A DNA stretch of 64,000 nucleotides from Isotricha intestinalis. Its lineage: Eukaryota > Ciliophora > Litostomatea > Vestibuliferida > Isotrichidae. The translations under genes and the position numbers were made by a program. Location: assembly GCA_023807065.1 (NCBI GenBank), contig JAJJLU010000339.1, positions 34,322 through 98,321 of the forward strand, written 5' to 3'. This document shows, one piece after another, positions 48,726 to 58,720 of this stretch (its first letter is position 1; each line of letters starts with the position of its first letter). The notes under the pieces are model-generated. The model was given only the letters and a program-made list of their open reading frames with translations, did not search any database and was not told the origin of the DNA.

Positions 48726-49283
48726 TTATCCTCTTCTTCCTCTACCTCCTCTAACTCGTCTAACGAATCCTCTCACTCTATCTATTCCTCTAAACAATCC
48801 TCTCCCTCTATCCATTCCTCTTCCTCTATCCATTCCTCTAAATCCTCTTATATTTCTTCTAATATTTCTTCCTAAAGGTCTTCTCATATTTCTTAATCTA
48901 ATTCTCATTCTACCTCTCATTGTAAAAAATTTATTTGATTTACTGATCATTATACTTTTTATTTCTCTTCTATTACTTTCTGAAAGTGGGGGTTGATATC
49001 CTTCTTTTGTTCTATTTAATGGAATATTTAATGATAGTGTCACTTCAAATTTTGGTATGTAATTATAATTTGATGTTATTGATGATATTTTATTCTCTTG
49101 ATGAAGACCTGGAATCATTAATTTTAAAGATTCTATTATATTTACTAAATTTGATATTGCTTTTCCTAATGCCTCTAATTTTATTTCTTTGCTTGTTTCC
49201 TTTAAATATTTCTTAGAAAGAGATATTATTTTTCCTGGAGTTGTACTATTTTTTACTTTTATTTTTGATATTTGGGAAATCAT
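48726..49283 (-). CDS. Alba-domain RNA/DNA-binding protein with RGG-type tail
   Basis: A 185-aa protein. Residues 1-110 fit the Alba fold: TTPGKIISLSKKYLKE, then IKLEALGKAISNLVNIIESL, LMIPGLHQENKISSI and a last strand after GYQPPLSESNRREIKSIMIS. This matches the plant and kinetoplastid pattern 'ALGxAI ... GLHQ ... SxITITLS'. Residues 120-185 are almost only Arg, Gly, Met and Phe (MDRGRGMDRGRGLFRG), an RGG-like RNA-binding tail. Eukaryotic Alba proteins of this kind bind mRNA in translation control, and a related branch (Rpp20/Rpp25) belongs to RNase P/MRP. The RGG tail favours the mRNA-binding branch. The tail is locally GC-richer because of Arg and Gly codons. Confidence 0.85.
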   Translation of the reverse strand: MISQISKIKVKNSTTPGKIISLSKKYLKETSKEIKLEALGKAISNLVNIIESLKLMIPGLHQENKISSITSNYNYIPKFEVTLSLNIPLNRTKEGYQPPLSESNRREIKSIMISKSNKFFTMRGRMRIRLRNMRRPLGRNIRRNIRGFRGMDRGRGMDRGRGLFRGIDRVRGFVRRVRGGRGRRG

Positions 49284-49378
49284 TTTTTTATATATAATTA
49301 AATACGATAAACTTTCTTATTTTTAGTATTTATTTTTAAATTTAATTATTCTAAAATAATAATAAGTATTAATAATAA

Positions 49379-51733
49379 ATGAATTTTAATGAAGAATTAA
49401 CAAATGCTTATAGAGAGACATATGATACTCCAAAATGTTATGAATATTTAAGTAATTGTTTAAATATTTTAGAAAATGAAGAATTTAAATTGACCAAAGA
49501 AAATTTAGAAAAATTAAAAATAATATCAATTAGAAATAATATAATGTTAAATTTAATTATATCTCAAATCTATTTTAAAATAATTAAAGATGAGAATTTA
49601 TTTGATAAAATTTCAGAAGATATAAATTTACTAATTTCTTTTTGTAATGAAATTATTAAAATTATATATTCATTTAATGAAAGTATTTTAAATGAAGAAA
49701 TTTATATATCAAAAATACAAGTAATAAAGTTAATAAAGTTCATTTATATAAATTATAAATCAAAATTAAAAGAAGAACAAATAAAAACTTTTACAAATTT
49801 ATTAAATGAAATACAAATTAAATTTTTTAGTCAAATTTACAATAAAATAATTAATTCAAATAAATTTTTAAATGAAGAAAATAATTATGATATAAATTAT
49901 ATTAAAGATTTTTTATCAGATACTTTTTCAATAAATGAACAATTTGAAATAATAAATTATTTATATAGAAATAATTTTTTTGATGTAAGAAAAATAAAAG
50001 AACCTGATTTATTTATTAAATATTCACAATTATTATTAAAATATATTTATTTCGAAAAAATAAAATTAATTCAAAATTTGGAAAATAAATTAAATGAAGA
50101 AGAAAATAATTCATTTTTATTATTAGATGCAGTTAAAAAATGTACAAATGAAATTCAATTTAAAAGTAATGAAAATATAGATGTTAATTTTTTAACGGGA
50201 AAAAAATTTTATATTAATTATTCTAATAATCAAACCAAAAATTTATTTAAAATTATTGATTCTTATATAGAATATATTCATCAAAATAATACTAAATTAA
50301 TAAATAATAGAGAAATAATAAATATATCAAATTCATTTTCTAATATTTTATATAATTTAAATAATAATGAATATTATAAAGAAATAAATATAAATGATTT
50401 TACCTTTGATATTGGTTATAAAAATAAAATAAATATTTATGCAGGAGAAACTCATTTTTTAAATTTTAAAACAAAATCTAATTCTTTAATTTATATTGAA
50501 TTTGAAATAAAAGATAATGAAAATTTAGATAAAGATATTTCTTTTTGTTTATATAAATATCAAATAAAAGAAGAAAAAATAGAAAATGAAAAAAATAAAG
50601 AACAAAATAAAATTGAAAAAATTTCTTTTTATGATTTTCAAGTATTATTTAAATTAGAAAATGAAAGTAAATTAACGAAAATAATGTTATTTAGTCAATT
50701 TCCTTCTTTATATAAAATAGAATTTAATAATAATTATTCTTGGGTAAAAGGAAAAGAAATATTATATAGAATATTATTTTTAAATTGTTTAGAAGATAAT
50801 ATTATTATTCCTGAAAATAATATTAAATTTGAATCTAATGTTTATGTTTATTATGAAGGAGTTAATCATACTTTTTTAATGAATGAAATAAATAAAGATA
50901 TTACTAATATAAACAAAAATAAAGAAAATGTAATTTCAGTTTTAATTGTTTATAATATAATAAGAATAGTAAATCTGAAAGAAGATAAATTAAATTTTTT
51001 AGAATTTAAAGATGAAAATAAAAATAATATTTTAACAAATAATTTTTTTATAAAAACAATACAAAATTACATTAAAACCTTAAATCTAGAAAAAGAAGAA
51101 AAAATACTATTAAATATATTTTCCCTTAATCATAATTTAAGTTCAAATAATGAAAAAATAAATGAAATAATAGAAGCTTTATCAAAAGAATCAATAAATA
51201 ATACAATAAATGAAAAAATAATAAATTCAATTGAAAAAATAGGTATTTTCCCAAATAATATAAATAAAAAAATTCCAAATTTAACATATAAAATATTTTA
51301 TTTTACAGATGTTTCTTTATTATATTTTTTATATAAATCTATTTTCGAAAAAATTTATATTGAAAGTACTTTAATGTTAATTACTTTTGATAATTACACT
51401 TCTAATATTTCTATATTTAATGAAGGAGGTATTTATAATAATTTAAAAAATTTTCCTTATAATAACAATAATTATAAAGATATTAAAGATAAATATTTGA
51501 ATTTTATTTATAAGGCTAATGATTCTTTTGATGGTATTTTTCTAGTTATTACTTTTATTGAATTAAATGATCAAAATAAAACTATTGTTTTTAATATAAT
51601 TAATGAAATCAAAGATATTTGTCAAAAATTAAATCCTGTTGTTAAAGTTTATTTTCAAGAAAATAATCTTTTTGCTTATGATGTTTTTAAGTTTATTCAT
51701 CTATTTTTTAAAGACAAAAATAGGAAAATTTAA
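49379..51733 (+). CDS. Large hypothetical protein with a GOLD-like beta region
   Basis: A 784-aa soluble protein. The first 330 residues are alpha-helical (YEYLSNCLNILENEEFKLTK, helical pairs like a TPR or HEAT array). At about 340-470 there is a beta-rich segment (INIYAGETHFLNFKTKSNS, IYIEFEIKDNENLDKDISF, SWVKGKEILYRILF). Its order of strands recalls the GOLD domain of lipid-transfer and cargo-binding proteins; this is a weak likeness only. The C-terminal 200 residues (LMLITFDNYTSNISIFNEGG, FDGIFLVITFIELND) look alpha/beta. No catalytic motif is found. Divergent from the Alba gene with about 95 bp between starts. Confidence 0.65.
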   Translation: MNFNEELTNAYRETYDTPKCYEYLSNCLNILENEEFKLTKENLEKLKIISIRNNIMLNLIISQIYFKIIKDENLFDKISEDINLLISFCNEIIKIIYSFNESILNEEIYISKIQVIKLIKFIYINYKSKLKEEQIKTFTNLLNEIQIKFFSQIYNKIINSNKFLNEENNYDINYIKDFLSDTFSINEQFEIINYLYRNNFFDVRKIKEPDLFIKYSQLLLKYIYFEKIKLIQNLENKLNEEENNSFLLLDAVKKCTNEIQFKSNENIDVNFLTGKKFYINYSNNQTKNLFKIIDSYIEYIHQNNTKLINNREIINISNSFSNILYNLNNNEYYKEININDFTFDIGYKNKINIYAGETHFLNFKTKSNSLIYIEFEIKDNENLDKDISFCLYKYQIKEEKIENEKNKEQNKIEKISFYDFQVLFKLENESKLTKIMLFSQFPSLYKIEFNNNYSWVKGKEILYRILFLNCLEDNIIIPENNIKFESNVYVYYEGVNHTFLMNEINKDITNINKNKENVISVLIVYNIIRIVNLKEDKLNFLEFKDENKNNILTNNFFIKTIQNYIKTLNLEKEEKILLNIFSLNHNLSSNNEKINEIIEALSKESINNTINEKIINSIEKIGIFPNNINKKIPNLTYKIFYFTDVSLLYFLYKSIFEKIYIESTLMLITFDNYTSNISIFNEGGIYNNLKNFPYNNNNYKDIKDKYLNFIYKANDSFDGIFLVITFIELNDQNKTIVFNIINEIKDICQKLNPVVKVYFQENNLFAYDVFKFIHLFFKDKNRKI

Positions 51734-51834
51734 TTTATTTTATATTTAAAAAATTAAAAATATTATAAAATAATTTATTTATAATTAATATAAAAAGAAA
51801 AAAAATAATTAATTATTCTTAACATTAACAATAA

Positions 51835-54624
51835 TTATTCTTCTTCTTCTTTTTTTATGTCAATCACCCATTGAGGTAATTTTGAAAAATCTTTTTTTTC
51901 CATTGCACTTTTTCTCCATAATTCTCTTATTTTTTCAGAATAATAAATATCTCCTATTTTTATTATTCCTAATTGTTTTAATATTTCATTTTCTATTCTT
52001 TCTTCTTGTAATTTATTTTTATCTTTATCTTTATCAAAAGTATTAATTTTTTTTTCTTCTTTTTCTTTTATATTTTTCAATATTTCATTCATTTTATTTT
52101 TCATTATAATAAAATCTTTTTGTATAAATAAATTATAATCCAATAATTCTCCAAAAATAATTTTTTCTTTTAAAATTCTTATTGTGTTTAAATCATTATC
52201 AATAAATGATTCAACTAATATTCCATCTTCCCCTATATTTTCATTATTTTCATTTAAATATATTATTTTTTTAATTTCTCCATTATCACAATAATACATA
52301 GGTGAAACTTCAAATTTATTTCTAATATTTTTTTTTTGATGAGAATTTTTCTCATGTCTAAATTCCATAGAAATAGTAAATGCTATATTTTTTTTTTCTT
52401 TTAAATTATTAATAGAATGTATATCCTTTTTAAAAAGATTAGATTCATTAATAACAGTTATTCTTTCATTTATATAATGAGAAGCTAGTTCTTTATTATT
52501 ATAATATTCTATAAAAAAAAAATCTTCATAATTTTCTTTTAAATGATATTTTATAATAAATAATGGTTCTATTGATAAAGAATAACTTTTTTCTTCATTA
52601 AGTAAATAATTATGTAAAATATATGAATCCATTTGTAAATAAGCTAAAAATAATCTACTTTTTTCATTTAAATTTATTATTTCATTTATATTAAATTCTT
52701 TTGCTAATAAATAAGGAGAATCTTTTTCTAAATTAGAAAAGAAATTAATATAATAATCATTTTTTCTCTCTTTAAATCTATTAAGTAAAAATGTAAATAA
52801 ACGAAGAAATTCATTTAAATTTATTTTATTTTTGAAATTATTTATCGAATTAAAAATATAAATGATTCTATTCCAAGCTTCATATCTATTATATTTTTTA
52901 ATTGAGTAGAAAAAAGAAGATAATAATATACCAATTCTTGTTTTAAATTGACTTTTATTAATTTTTTCATTATAATAATATTTATTTATTTCTTCTTTTA
53001 AATATACTTCAATATTTTCATATTTTCTTATAAATTCTTCGATGATATTATTATAATCTATATTTGAATAATTTAAATAATCAATAAAATTACCAAATTT
53101 ATCATAATAAAAATCTAATTTTTCATTATCAAATATTTTAGGAATAGAAAATTCAATTTCTGTAATATTGAAAATTCCAAAAATTTTTGATTCATCTATT
53201 TTATGAAAAGTTTCACAAATTAATAAAGAATTTCCTTTATTTATAATATTTTCATCATACTCATTTTGATACGGAATATTTAAAATATTTATTCTTATTC
53301 TATTCGAAGAGCCAAAATAATCATAAATAAATATAGGTTTCTTAATATTATTTATATTTATTTCTTTCACTGATTTTATAGGTAAATTATTAAATGAATA
53401 ATATAAATATTCATAAAAATAAGATTTATTACTTGAATAATTTATAAAAGTATTTATTTTATTTAATAATCCATGAATTAAAAGAAATTCAAAATTTAAT
53501 ATATCATTTTCTTTTTTATCATTAATTAACTTTATTGTTATTGGATATATTTCATAATTTTTTATATATTTACATTCAAATATAAAATCTAATTCTTCTT
53601 TCTTTATTTCTTTAATTATATCTAATATTTGAATTTTATTATATCTGTTATTTTCTTCATTTAAAAAATCTAAAAAATGAAATTGAATTATAGAAGAATA
53701 ATTTAAATAAATATTATCTGAGAAATAAATATTTTGATTAGAAAAATAAATAAAAGAATTTTTTAATAAATTAATAAAAGGATATTTTCTATATTTTTCA
53801 TTTTGTATTATTTCATAATTTGAAATTAAGCATAATTGACCTAATTTAACATTATAATTTGAAATATTCATTATAAATAATTGTTTTTTGGAATTGAGTA
53901 TATAAATAATTTTATGATATTCATCAACATCAACAATTTTTCCATAAAAATATTTAGATTTTAATTCATTATTATTTTGAATTAATAAAAATAATTTTTC
54001 ATCAGATAAGGTTTCAATAAAAGAAAAAGGAGTTAATTCTATTTTATCTTTAATAATAGAAAAATGATTAATAAAAATGATTTCATTATTTTTTAAATAA
54101 CTTTTTGAATTTTCTAATAGATAAATGATATTGTTTTCCAATGATTTAATATTATAATTTATTTTCATATTTTCTTTTTTATCATTATTAAAATTACTTT
54201 CACAAATAATAAATAAATTAGAATATAGTTGATTATTAATAGGCAAATATTTTTTTAAAGAAAAGAAAATATTTAATTCAGTGAAATCTATTATTTCTTT
54301 TTTTTTATTTTTACAATTTATTAGATAATTCTTTGTATTTTCATGTAATAATTTTCCTTTTATAAAGAATTTTAATTGATAATAATCATCATATTTAAAA
54401 ATTATTTCTTGAATTTCAATTAAATCATTTTTTTTTGGAGTTGGAAAAATATCTCCTTTTATAATAATTAATCCTTTATATATAAATTCATCATTTTCTA
54501 TATTTAAAGATATATAATCATTTTTACAAAAATCAATGTCAATAATTTTACCAATTAAACTTATTTTCATTTTTTTTTCTGGATTATGAAAAAGTTGAAA
54601 AATTTCACTTGAATAACTTTCCAT
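51835..54624 (-). CDS. Large hypothetical protein with OB-like N-terminus
   Basis: A 929-aa soluble protein with no membrane helix or signal peptide. The first 100 residues (ISLIGKIIDIDFCKNDYISL, FIYKGLIIIKGDIF, KKNDLIEIQEIIF) have the strand order of an OB fold, and a similar piece recurs near 225 (YFYGKIVDVDEYHKIIYIL). The middle is beta-rich. Past about 560 it turns helical and ends in a charged coiled coil. The very end (KDFSKLPQWVIDIKKEEEE) is acidic. I do not recognise the family; tandem OB-like modules would suggest nucleic-acid or protein binding, but this is speculative. It is intact along its length. Confidence 0.65.
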   Translation of the reverse strand: MESYSSEIFQLFHNPEKKMKISLIGKIIDIDFCKNDYISLNIENDEFIYKGLIIIKGDIFPTPKKNDLIEIQEIIFKYDDYYQLKFFIKGKLLHENTKNYLINCKNKKKEIIDFTELNIFFSLKKYLPINNQLYSNLFIICESNFNNDKKENMKINYNIKSLENNIIYLLENSKSYLKNNEIIFINHFSIIKDKIELTPFSFIETLSDEKLFLLIQNNNELKSKYFYGKIVDVDEYHKIIYILNSKKQLFIMNISNYNVKLGQLCLISNYEIIQNEKYRKYPFINLLKNSFIYFSNQNIYFSDNIYLNYSSIIQFHFLDFLNEENNRYNKIQILDIIKEIKKEELDFIFECKYIKNYEIYPITIKLINDKKENDILNFEFLLIHGLLNKINTFINYSSNKSYFYEYLYYSFNNLPIKSVKEININNIKKPIFIYDYFGSSNRIRINILNIPYQNEYDENIINKGNSLLICETFHKIDESKIFGIFNITEIEFSIPKIFDNEKLDFYYDKFGNFIDYLNYSNIDYNNIIEEFIRKYENIEVYLKEEINKYYYNEKINKSQFKTRIGILLSSFFYSIKKYNRYEAWNRIIYIFNSINNFKNKINLNEFLRLFTFLLNRFKERKNDYYINFFSNLEKDSPYLLAKEFNINEIINLNEKSRLFLAYLQMDSYILHNYLLNEEKSYSLSIEPLFIIKYHLKENYEDFFFIEYYNNKELASHYINERITVINESNLFKKDIHSINNLKEKKNIAFTISMEFRHEKNSHQKKNIRNKFEVSPMYYCDNGEIKKIIYLNENNENIGEDGILVESFIDNDLNTIRILKEKIIFGELLDYNLFIQKDFIIMKNKMNEILKNIKEKEEKKINTFDKDKDKNKLQEERIENEILKQLGIIKIGDIYYSEKIRELWRKSAMEKKDFSKLPQWVIDIKKEEEE

Positions 54625-54855
54625 TTTAATTTTAATTTAATCCAAAAATAATTAATTTTTATATTTGACAAAAATTAAAATATATTATAATTTTATTCAT
54701 TAAATTTTAACTTTTCATTTTAAGAAATATTATTGTTCTTTAATTCTTAAAAAAATAATTTCTCAATTATTAAAAGAAGTGAATAATTTAATTGATAACT
54801 AAAAAAATAATTATTTAAGAATTTTTTTAAAATTTAAAATATTTATAAAATAACA

Positions 54856-56152
54856 TTAAAATAATAAAGAACAAATTAATAATCCAATAAAAATGAAAAG
54901 AAATTTTATTTTTTGATCTTTTCCAATTTGAAATTCTTCTAAAATACATTTAATAATACTAACATAAATAAAAATTCCTCCTGAAAAAGAAAAAAAAAAA
55001 GATAAAATTTGAAAAGAAAAAAAATGAGTTAAAAAAATCCCTGTAACAATTCCTAAAGGAGTAATTAGAGAAAAAAATAAAATTAAAAAAATAAAAATCA
55101 AATAATCAATTTGAGTTAAAATTAATCTTGATGTTAAAATATGAATTTCAAATAAAATTCTTAAAAAAACAAAAAAATAAATTAAAAAAAATTTATTCTT
55201 CATTTTGATTAATCCAATTAAAATTCCTTGAATAAAAGAATGAAAAGAAGAAATTAAAATAATTGAAAAAGTTGAAAAAATATTTTTTGAACATAAATTG
55301 ATAATTATTAATTTTTCATTTACATTATTACTTTCTGCAATTTCATCAAAAACTTCTTTATTAACTTTTGTTCCTATTTTTCTTATATTTTCATCTTTTG
55401 CTTTCTCATTTTTTTTTATTTTATTTGCATTTACTAATTTAAATTTTTAAAAAAAAATTTACAATTAAAATTTGCATATAATACTAATTTACTACTTTGA
55501 GTTAAATTTTTTTTTATTTCTTCTGTTTTTTTTTTAGGATTTTCTTTATATAAATTTATATTTTTAAAATTTGAATTTATTTGATAATTATTTTTCTTTA
55601 TTTCTGATAATTTAAAATAATCTTCTTCATTATTTAAAGAAATAAAAGATTTATTTTTTTCCAAATTATTTTTCTCATTTTTAAATTGAAATTCTTCATT
55701 TTCTTTATTTATATCATAATGAAAACTTTCATTTTCTTCAATAATATTTTCTTCTGTAATATAATCATTATATTTAATTTCATTTTTTGGAAAAATATGA
55801 TTTTTAAAAGAGTGAAAATCAAAAAATATTTTTTCAAAAAATAAAATAAAACAAAAACCAATTAAATTAAATAGAAAAGGATAAAAATCATTATAATAAT
55901 AATTTAAAGATATTGAAATTAAATGTATTGAGCCTATACTTAAATATCCTCCACAAATAAAACAATTTATTAATGAAAAAAATTTATTTTCAATATTTTT
56001 TAATATTTCTCTATTTTTAATTATATATTTTTATATTACAATTTACTTGATAAATATCCTACTATAAAAGATATTAATAATAAAATTATAGAAAATAATA
56101 TTTTTAAAGTAGAAAAATTTTCTAATTTTAATTCTGAATTTTCTTCTTTCAT
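54856..56152 (-). CDS. ZIP-family metal transporter, three exons
   Basis: The gene appears as three short frames, but removing two 29-nt introns joins them exactly. Exon 1 is 56152-56040 (113 nt), exon 2 is 56010-55463 (548 nt) and exon 3 is 55433-54856 (578 nt), giving 412 aa with no stop. The product has TM1 near 17-33. TM2 carries FICGGYLSIGSIHLIS, like the ZIP pattern 'aaGvfLatalvHLLPEA'. TM3 follows, then a long Asn/Glu/Lys cytoplasmic loop, TM4 with HSFIQG (the usual HSxxEG with Glu changed to Gln), and TM5-8 including SLITPLGIVTGIF. ZIP carriers bring zinc, iron or manganese into the cytosol. The changed Glu and the absence of a His-rich loop may alter metal choice. Its start is 76 bp from the divergent phosphatase gene at 56229. 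Confidence 0.85.
55434..55462 (-). other. Intron 2 of the ZIP gene, 29 nt
   Basis: On the minus strand it starts GTAAATTTTT and ends TTAAATTAG, again exactly 29 nt. Splicing joins ...TTT AAT T to TA AAT GCA..., linking the loop region to TM4 in frame. Its size equals that of intron 1, and both obey GTA...TAG. Confidence 0.85.
56011..56039 (-). other. Intron 1 of the ZIP gene, 29 nt
   Basis: On the minus strand the intron starts GTAATATAAA and ends AAAAATAG, 29 nt in all. Splicing joins ...AGT AAA TT to A GAA ATA..., which turns a stop (SSKL then TAA) into the open SSKLEILKNIEN and restores the ZIP TM2 frame. It contains in-frame stops when read through, so it is not coding. Confidence 0.85.
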
Positions 56153-56228
56153 TTTCTTTTAAAATATTTTTTTATTTATTTTATAATTTTATAAATTATC
56201 TAAAATTAAATTTTTATAAATTTAATAA

Positions 56229-58382
56229 ATGGGAAATGATATTTATTTAGAAAATTATCAAAATAAATTTAATAGAAATTTAAGTCAATTTTTTACTTCT
56301 AATCATACAAAAATAATGTTTTGGAAAAGTAATCAAAAAGATTTTTTTTCTATATGGAATTCAAAGAGTAATTATAATATAATAGATATTAATTTATTTT
56401 ATTATTTACAAACAATAAATGATGAATTAAATATATTTTTAATTGGAATTTTCACAAAAGAAAATTATATTGATTTAAATTTATTTTTTAATTTAGCTGT
56501 TCAATATAAAATAAATATTTCTTTATTAAAAATATTAAACGACGCAAATAATAATTTAAATGCTTATTTTTTCCTTTTACATAAAAATTATATTGATAAT
56601 AAGAAATTAGAATCACTTAAAAATTATTTTGATTTTATTAATAAAATTGAAAATACTCCAAATTTATTATTATTATTATATAGTGATATTTATGAAAAAT
56701 TAGAATTAGGAAATTTAAAATATTTAAAAGAAAATACTAATTCTTCTCTTTTAAAATCTCTTTGTCAAATAATTATTTCTTATTTAGAAATAAAAAATAA
56801 TAATAAGATAAATTATAATAATTTAAATTCTAATAAAAATTTAAAAATCGAAAAAACTGTTTGTTTCAATATTTTAAAAGAGAATAATAATAATATTAAT
56901 TATCAATTTTCAAATAATAATTTTTCTCTTATTCCAAATAATAAAATAAAAAAAAATGGAGTTTCAAAAATAAATTTATTACCAATTAATAGAAATTTAA
57001 ATGAAGAAGAAGAAGAAGAAATGCTTTTAAATTCAATGGATATAAATTCAAATAAAAAAAAATTACAAAATATAAATAATCTCAACAATAATATTTTAGA
57101 GAATGAAAACTTAGAAAAAAATATATATAAAAAATCTTCAAGAAATAATTTAAATGAAGATTATAGTTTAATAATAGAAAATTTTTTATATTTAAGTAAT
57201 TATAAAGCAGCTTCAGATATAAATTTATTAAAAAAATTAGAAATAAAATATATAATAAATTGTTCTGGTGATTATTGTAATAATGTTGCATTAGATTTTA
57301 TAAATTATTTAACTTTAAATTTAAAAGATAATACAAATGAAAATATTGAATGTGTTTTTTATAAATGTTATGATTTTATTAATCAATGTAAAAATGAAAA
57401 AAAAAAAATTTTAATTCATTGTTATCAAGGAATTAGTCGTTCTGTTTCTATTGTTATTTCTTATTTAATGATTAATAATAAATTGACTTGTGATGAAGCT
57501 TTTAATTTTGTACAAAAAAAAAGATTTATTGCTAATCCTAATTTAGGTTTTTTTCTTCAATTAAAAGTTTTTGAAAAAAGATTATTTCATAATTTAAATG
57601 ATTTAAATAATAATAAATTAAAAAATAATAATATTATTGAAATTTTTGCAATTTGTTCTTTTCAAATTGAACAACCTAATTTAATTGTTGCAAGATTAAT
57701 TTATCATAATTATTTAAATAATGAAAATAATAATTTAGAAGTTAATAATTTAATTTTTGATAAAAGAGGAATGTTTATTATTTGTGATAAAGAAAATTAT
57801 TTTATTATTCAAGGAAGTAAGATTTATGAAAAAAATAAAGAAAAATATTTTAATTTTGCTAAATTTTACATTGAAACAATTCATTCTTTTGAAAATTTAA
57901 TTTCGAATTTTGAAAAAAATAATTCATTTGAAATAATTGAAGAAGGAAAAAAAAATATTAAATTAGAAAATTTAATGAATGAAAATAATATTAAAATTGA
58001 ATTTGGATTTAATAATAATTTAGATAAATATTATATTGATTTAAATGAAATAAAAGATGAAAAAAATTCAAATGATTATTTAAATGAAAAAGAAATTAAA
58101 ATTAAAAAAGGATTTTATTTTTATCCTAAAAATGAATGTTATAAAATTTTAAGTTTAGATGATTTAAATGAAGATGATTATTTAATTTCTTGTTTTGAAA
58201 ATGAAAATAATAAAAAAATTTTTATTTGGAAAGGTCTTAACTGTAAAATTTTAAATGAAGAAGAAGAAAAATTCAAAAATGATGTTATTGAAAGTTTTTT
58301 TGATAAAAATAATTATAATCATATTGAAGAAATTGTTGAAATTCCTTTTGAAGAATCAGATGATTTTATGGAACTTTTATAA
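56229..58382 (+). CDS. Dual-specificity phosphatase with C-terminal gelsolin-like region
   Basis: A 717-aa soluble protein. The N-terminal 305 residues are Asn-rich and helical. The phosphatase domain at about 315-450 starts ENFLYLSNYKAASDINLLKK, typical of DSPs. It has the signature HCYQGISRS with nucleophile Cys398 and Arg404, followed by VSIVISYLM and the FVQKKRFIANPNLGFFLQL segment. After it, about 470-717, come gelsolin-like strands (FDKRGMFIICDKENYFII; FYFYPKNECYKI; LNEDDYLISCFEN; KIFIWKG). This order matches plant MAP-kinase phosphatase 1, which carries a gelsolin-homology region after the DSP domain. The active site is complete. The likely substrate is a MAP kinase, by family knowledge only. 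Confidence 0.87.
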   Translation: MGNDIYLENYQNKFNRNLSQFFTSNHTKIMFWKSNQKDFFSIWNSKSNYNIIDINLFYYLQTINDELNIFLIGIFTKENYIDLNLFFNLAVQYKINISLLKILNDANNNLNAYFFLLHKNYIDNKKLESLKNYFDFINKIENTPNLLLLLYSDIYEKLELGNLKYLKENTNSSLLKSLCQIIISYLEIKNNNKINYNNLNSNKNLKIEKTVCFNILKENNNNINYQFSNNNFSLIPNNKIKKNGVSKINLLPINRNLNEEEEEEMLLNSMDINSNKKKLQNINNLNNNILENENLEKNIYKKSSRNNLNEDYSLIIENFLYLSNYKAASDINLLKKLEIKYIINCSGDYCNNVALDFINYLTLNLKDNTNENIECVFYKCYDFINQCKNEKKKILIHCYQGISRSVSIVISYLMINNKLTCDEAFNFVQKKRFIANPNLGFFLQLKVFEKRLFHNLNDLNNNKLKNNNIIEIFAICSFQIEQPNLIVARLIYHNYLNNENNNLEVNNLIFDKRGMFIICDKENYFIIQGSKIYEKNKEKYFNFAKFYIETIHSFENLISNFEKNNSFEIIEEGKKNIKLENLMNENNIKIEFGFNNNLDKYYIDLNEIKDEKNSNDYLNEKEIKIKKGFYFYPKNECYKILSLDDLNEDDYLISCFENENNKKIFIWKGLNCKILNEEEEKFKNDVIESFFDKNNYNHIEEIVEIPFEESDDFMELL

Positions 58383-58720
58383 ACAATTATTAATATACAT
58401 TTTCAATAATTTTTTTTTTTGAGTGTAAATTTATTTTTATAGATAGAATATAATAATTATAATTAATTTTTTAAAAGAGTTTTTTAAAACATTTAAACAT
58501 AATATTAAAATAATATTTTAATTTTCTTTTTACTTGTTTTGTTAAAATGAAAAATAAAAAAATAAACAATAAAAGGCAATATAATATAAAATAATAAAAA
58601 TTATTTATAAAATTTAAATATATTTTTAAATTTATTAAATAATTTCTCCTCAAAAAGAAAATAAAATAAAAAAAATATATATAAAACCTTAAAAATTTTT
58701 CTAAATAAACACCAAAATAA
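58383..58720. other. Convergent 3' spacer
   Basis: About 340 bases between two convergent genes. A hydrophobic 105-codon minus-strand frame covers part of it, but its composition is that of random A/T and it overlaps the next gene's 3' end, so I do not annotate it. Confidence 0.4.

Noticed and set aside
54856..55664. Reading the ZIP region as two separate small genes (55434-55664 and 54856-55203)
   Set aside because: The upper frame has no ATG start (TTG only), and removing two 29-nt introns joins everything into one full-length ZIP protein.
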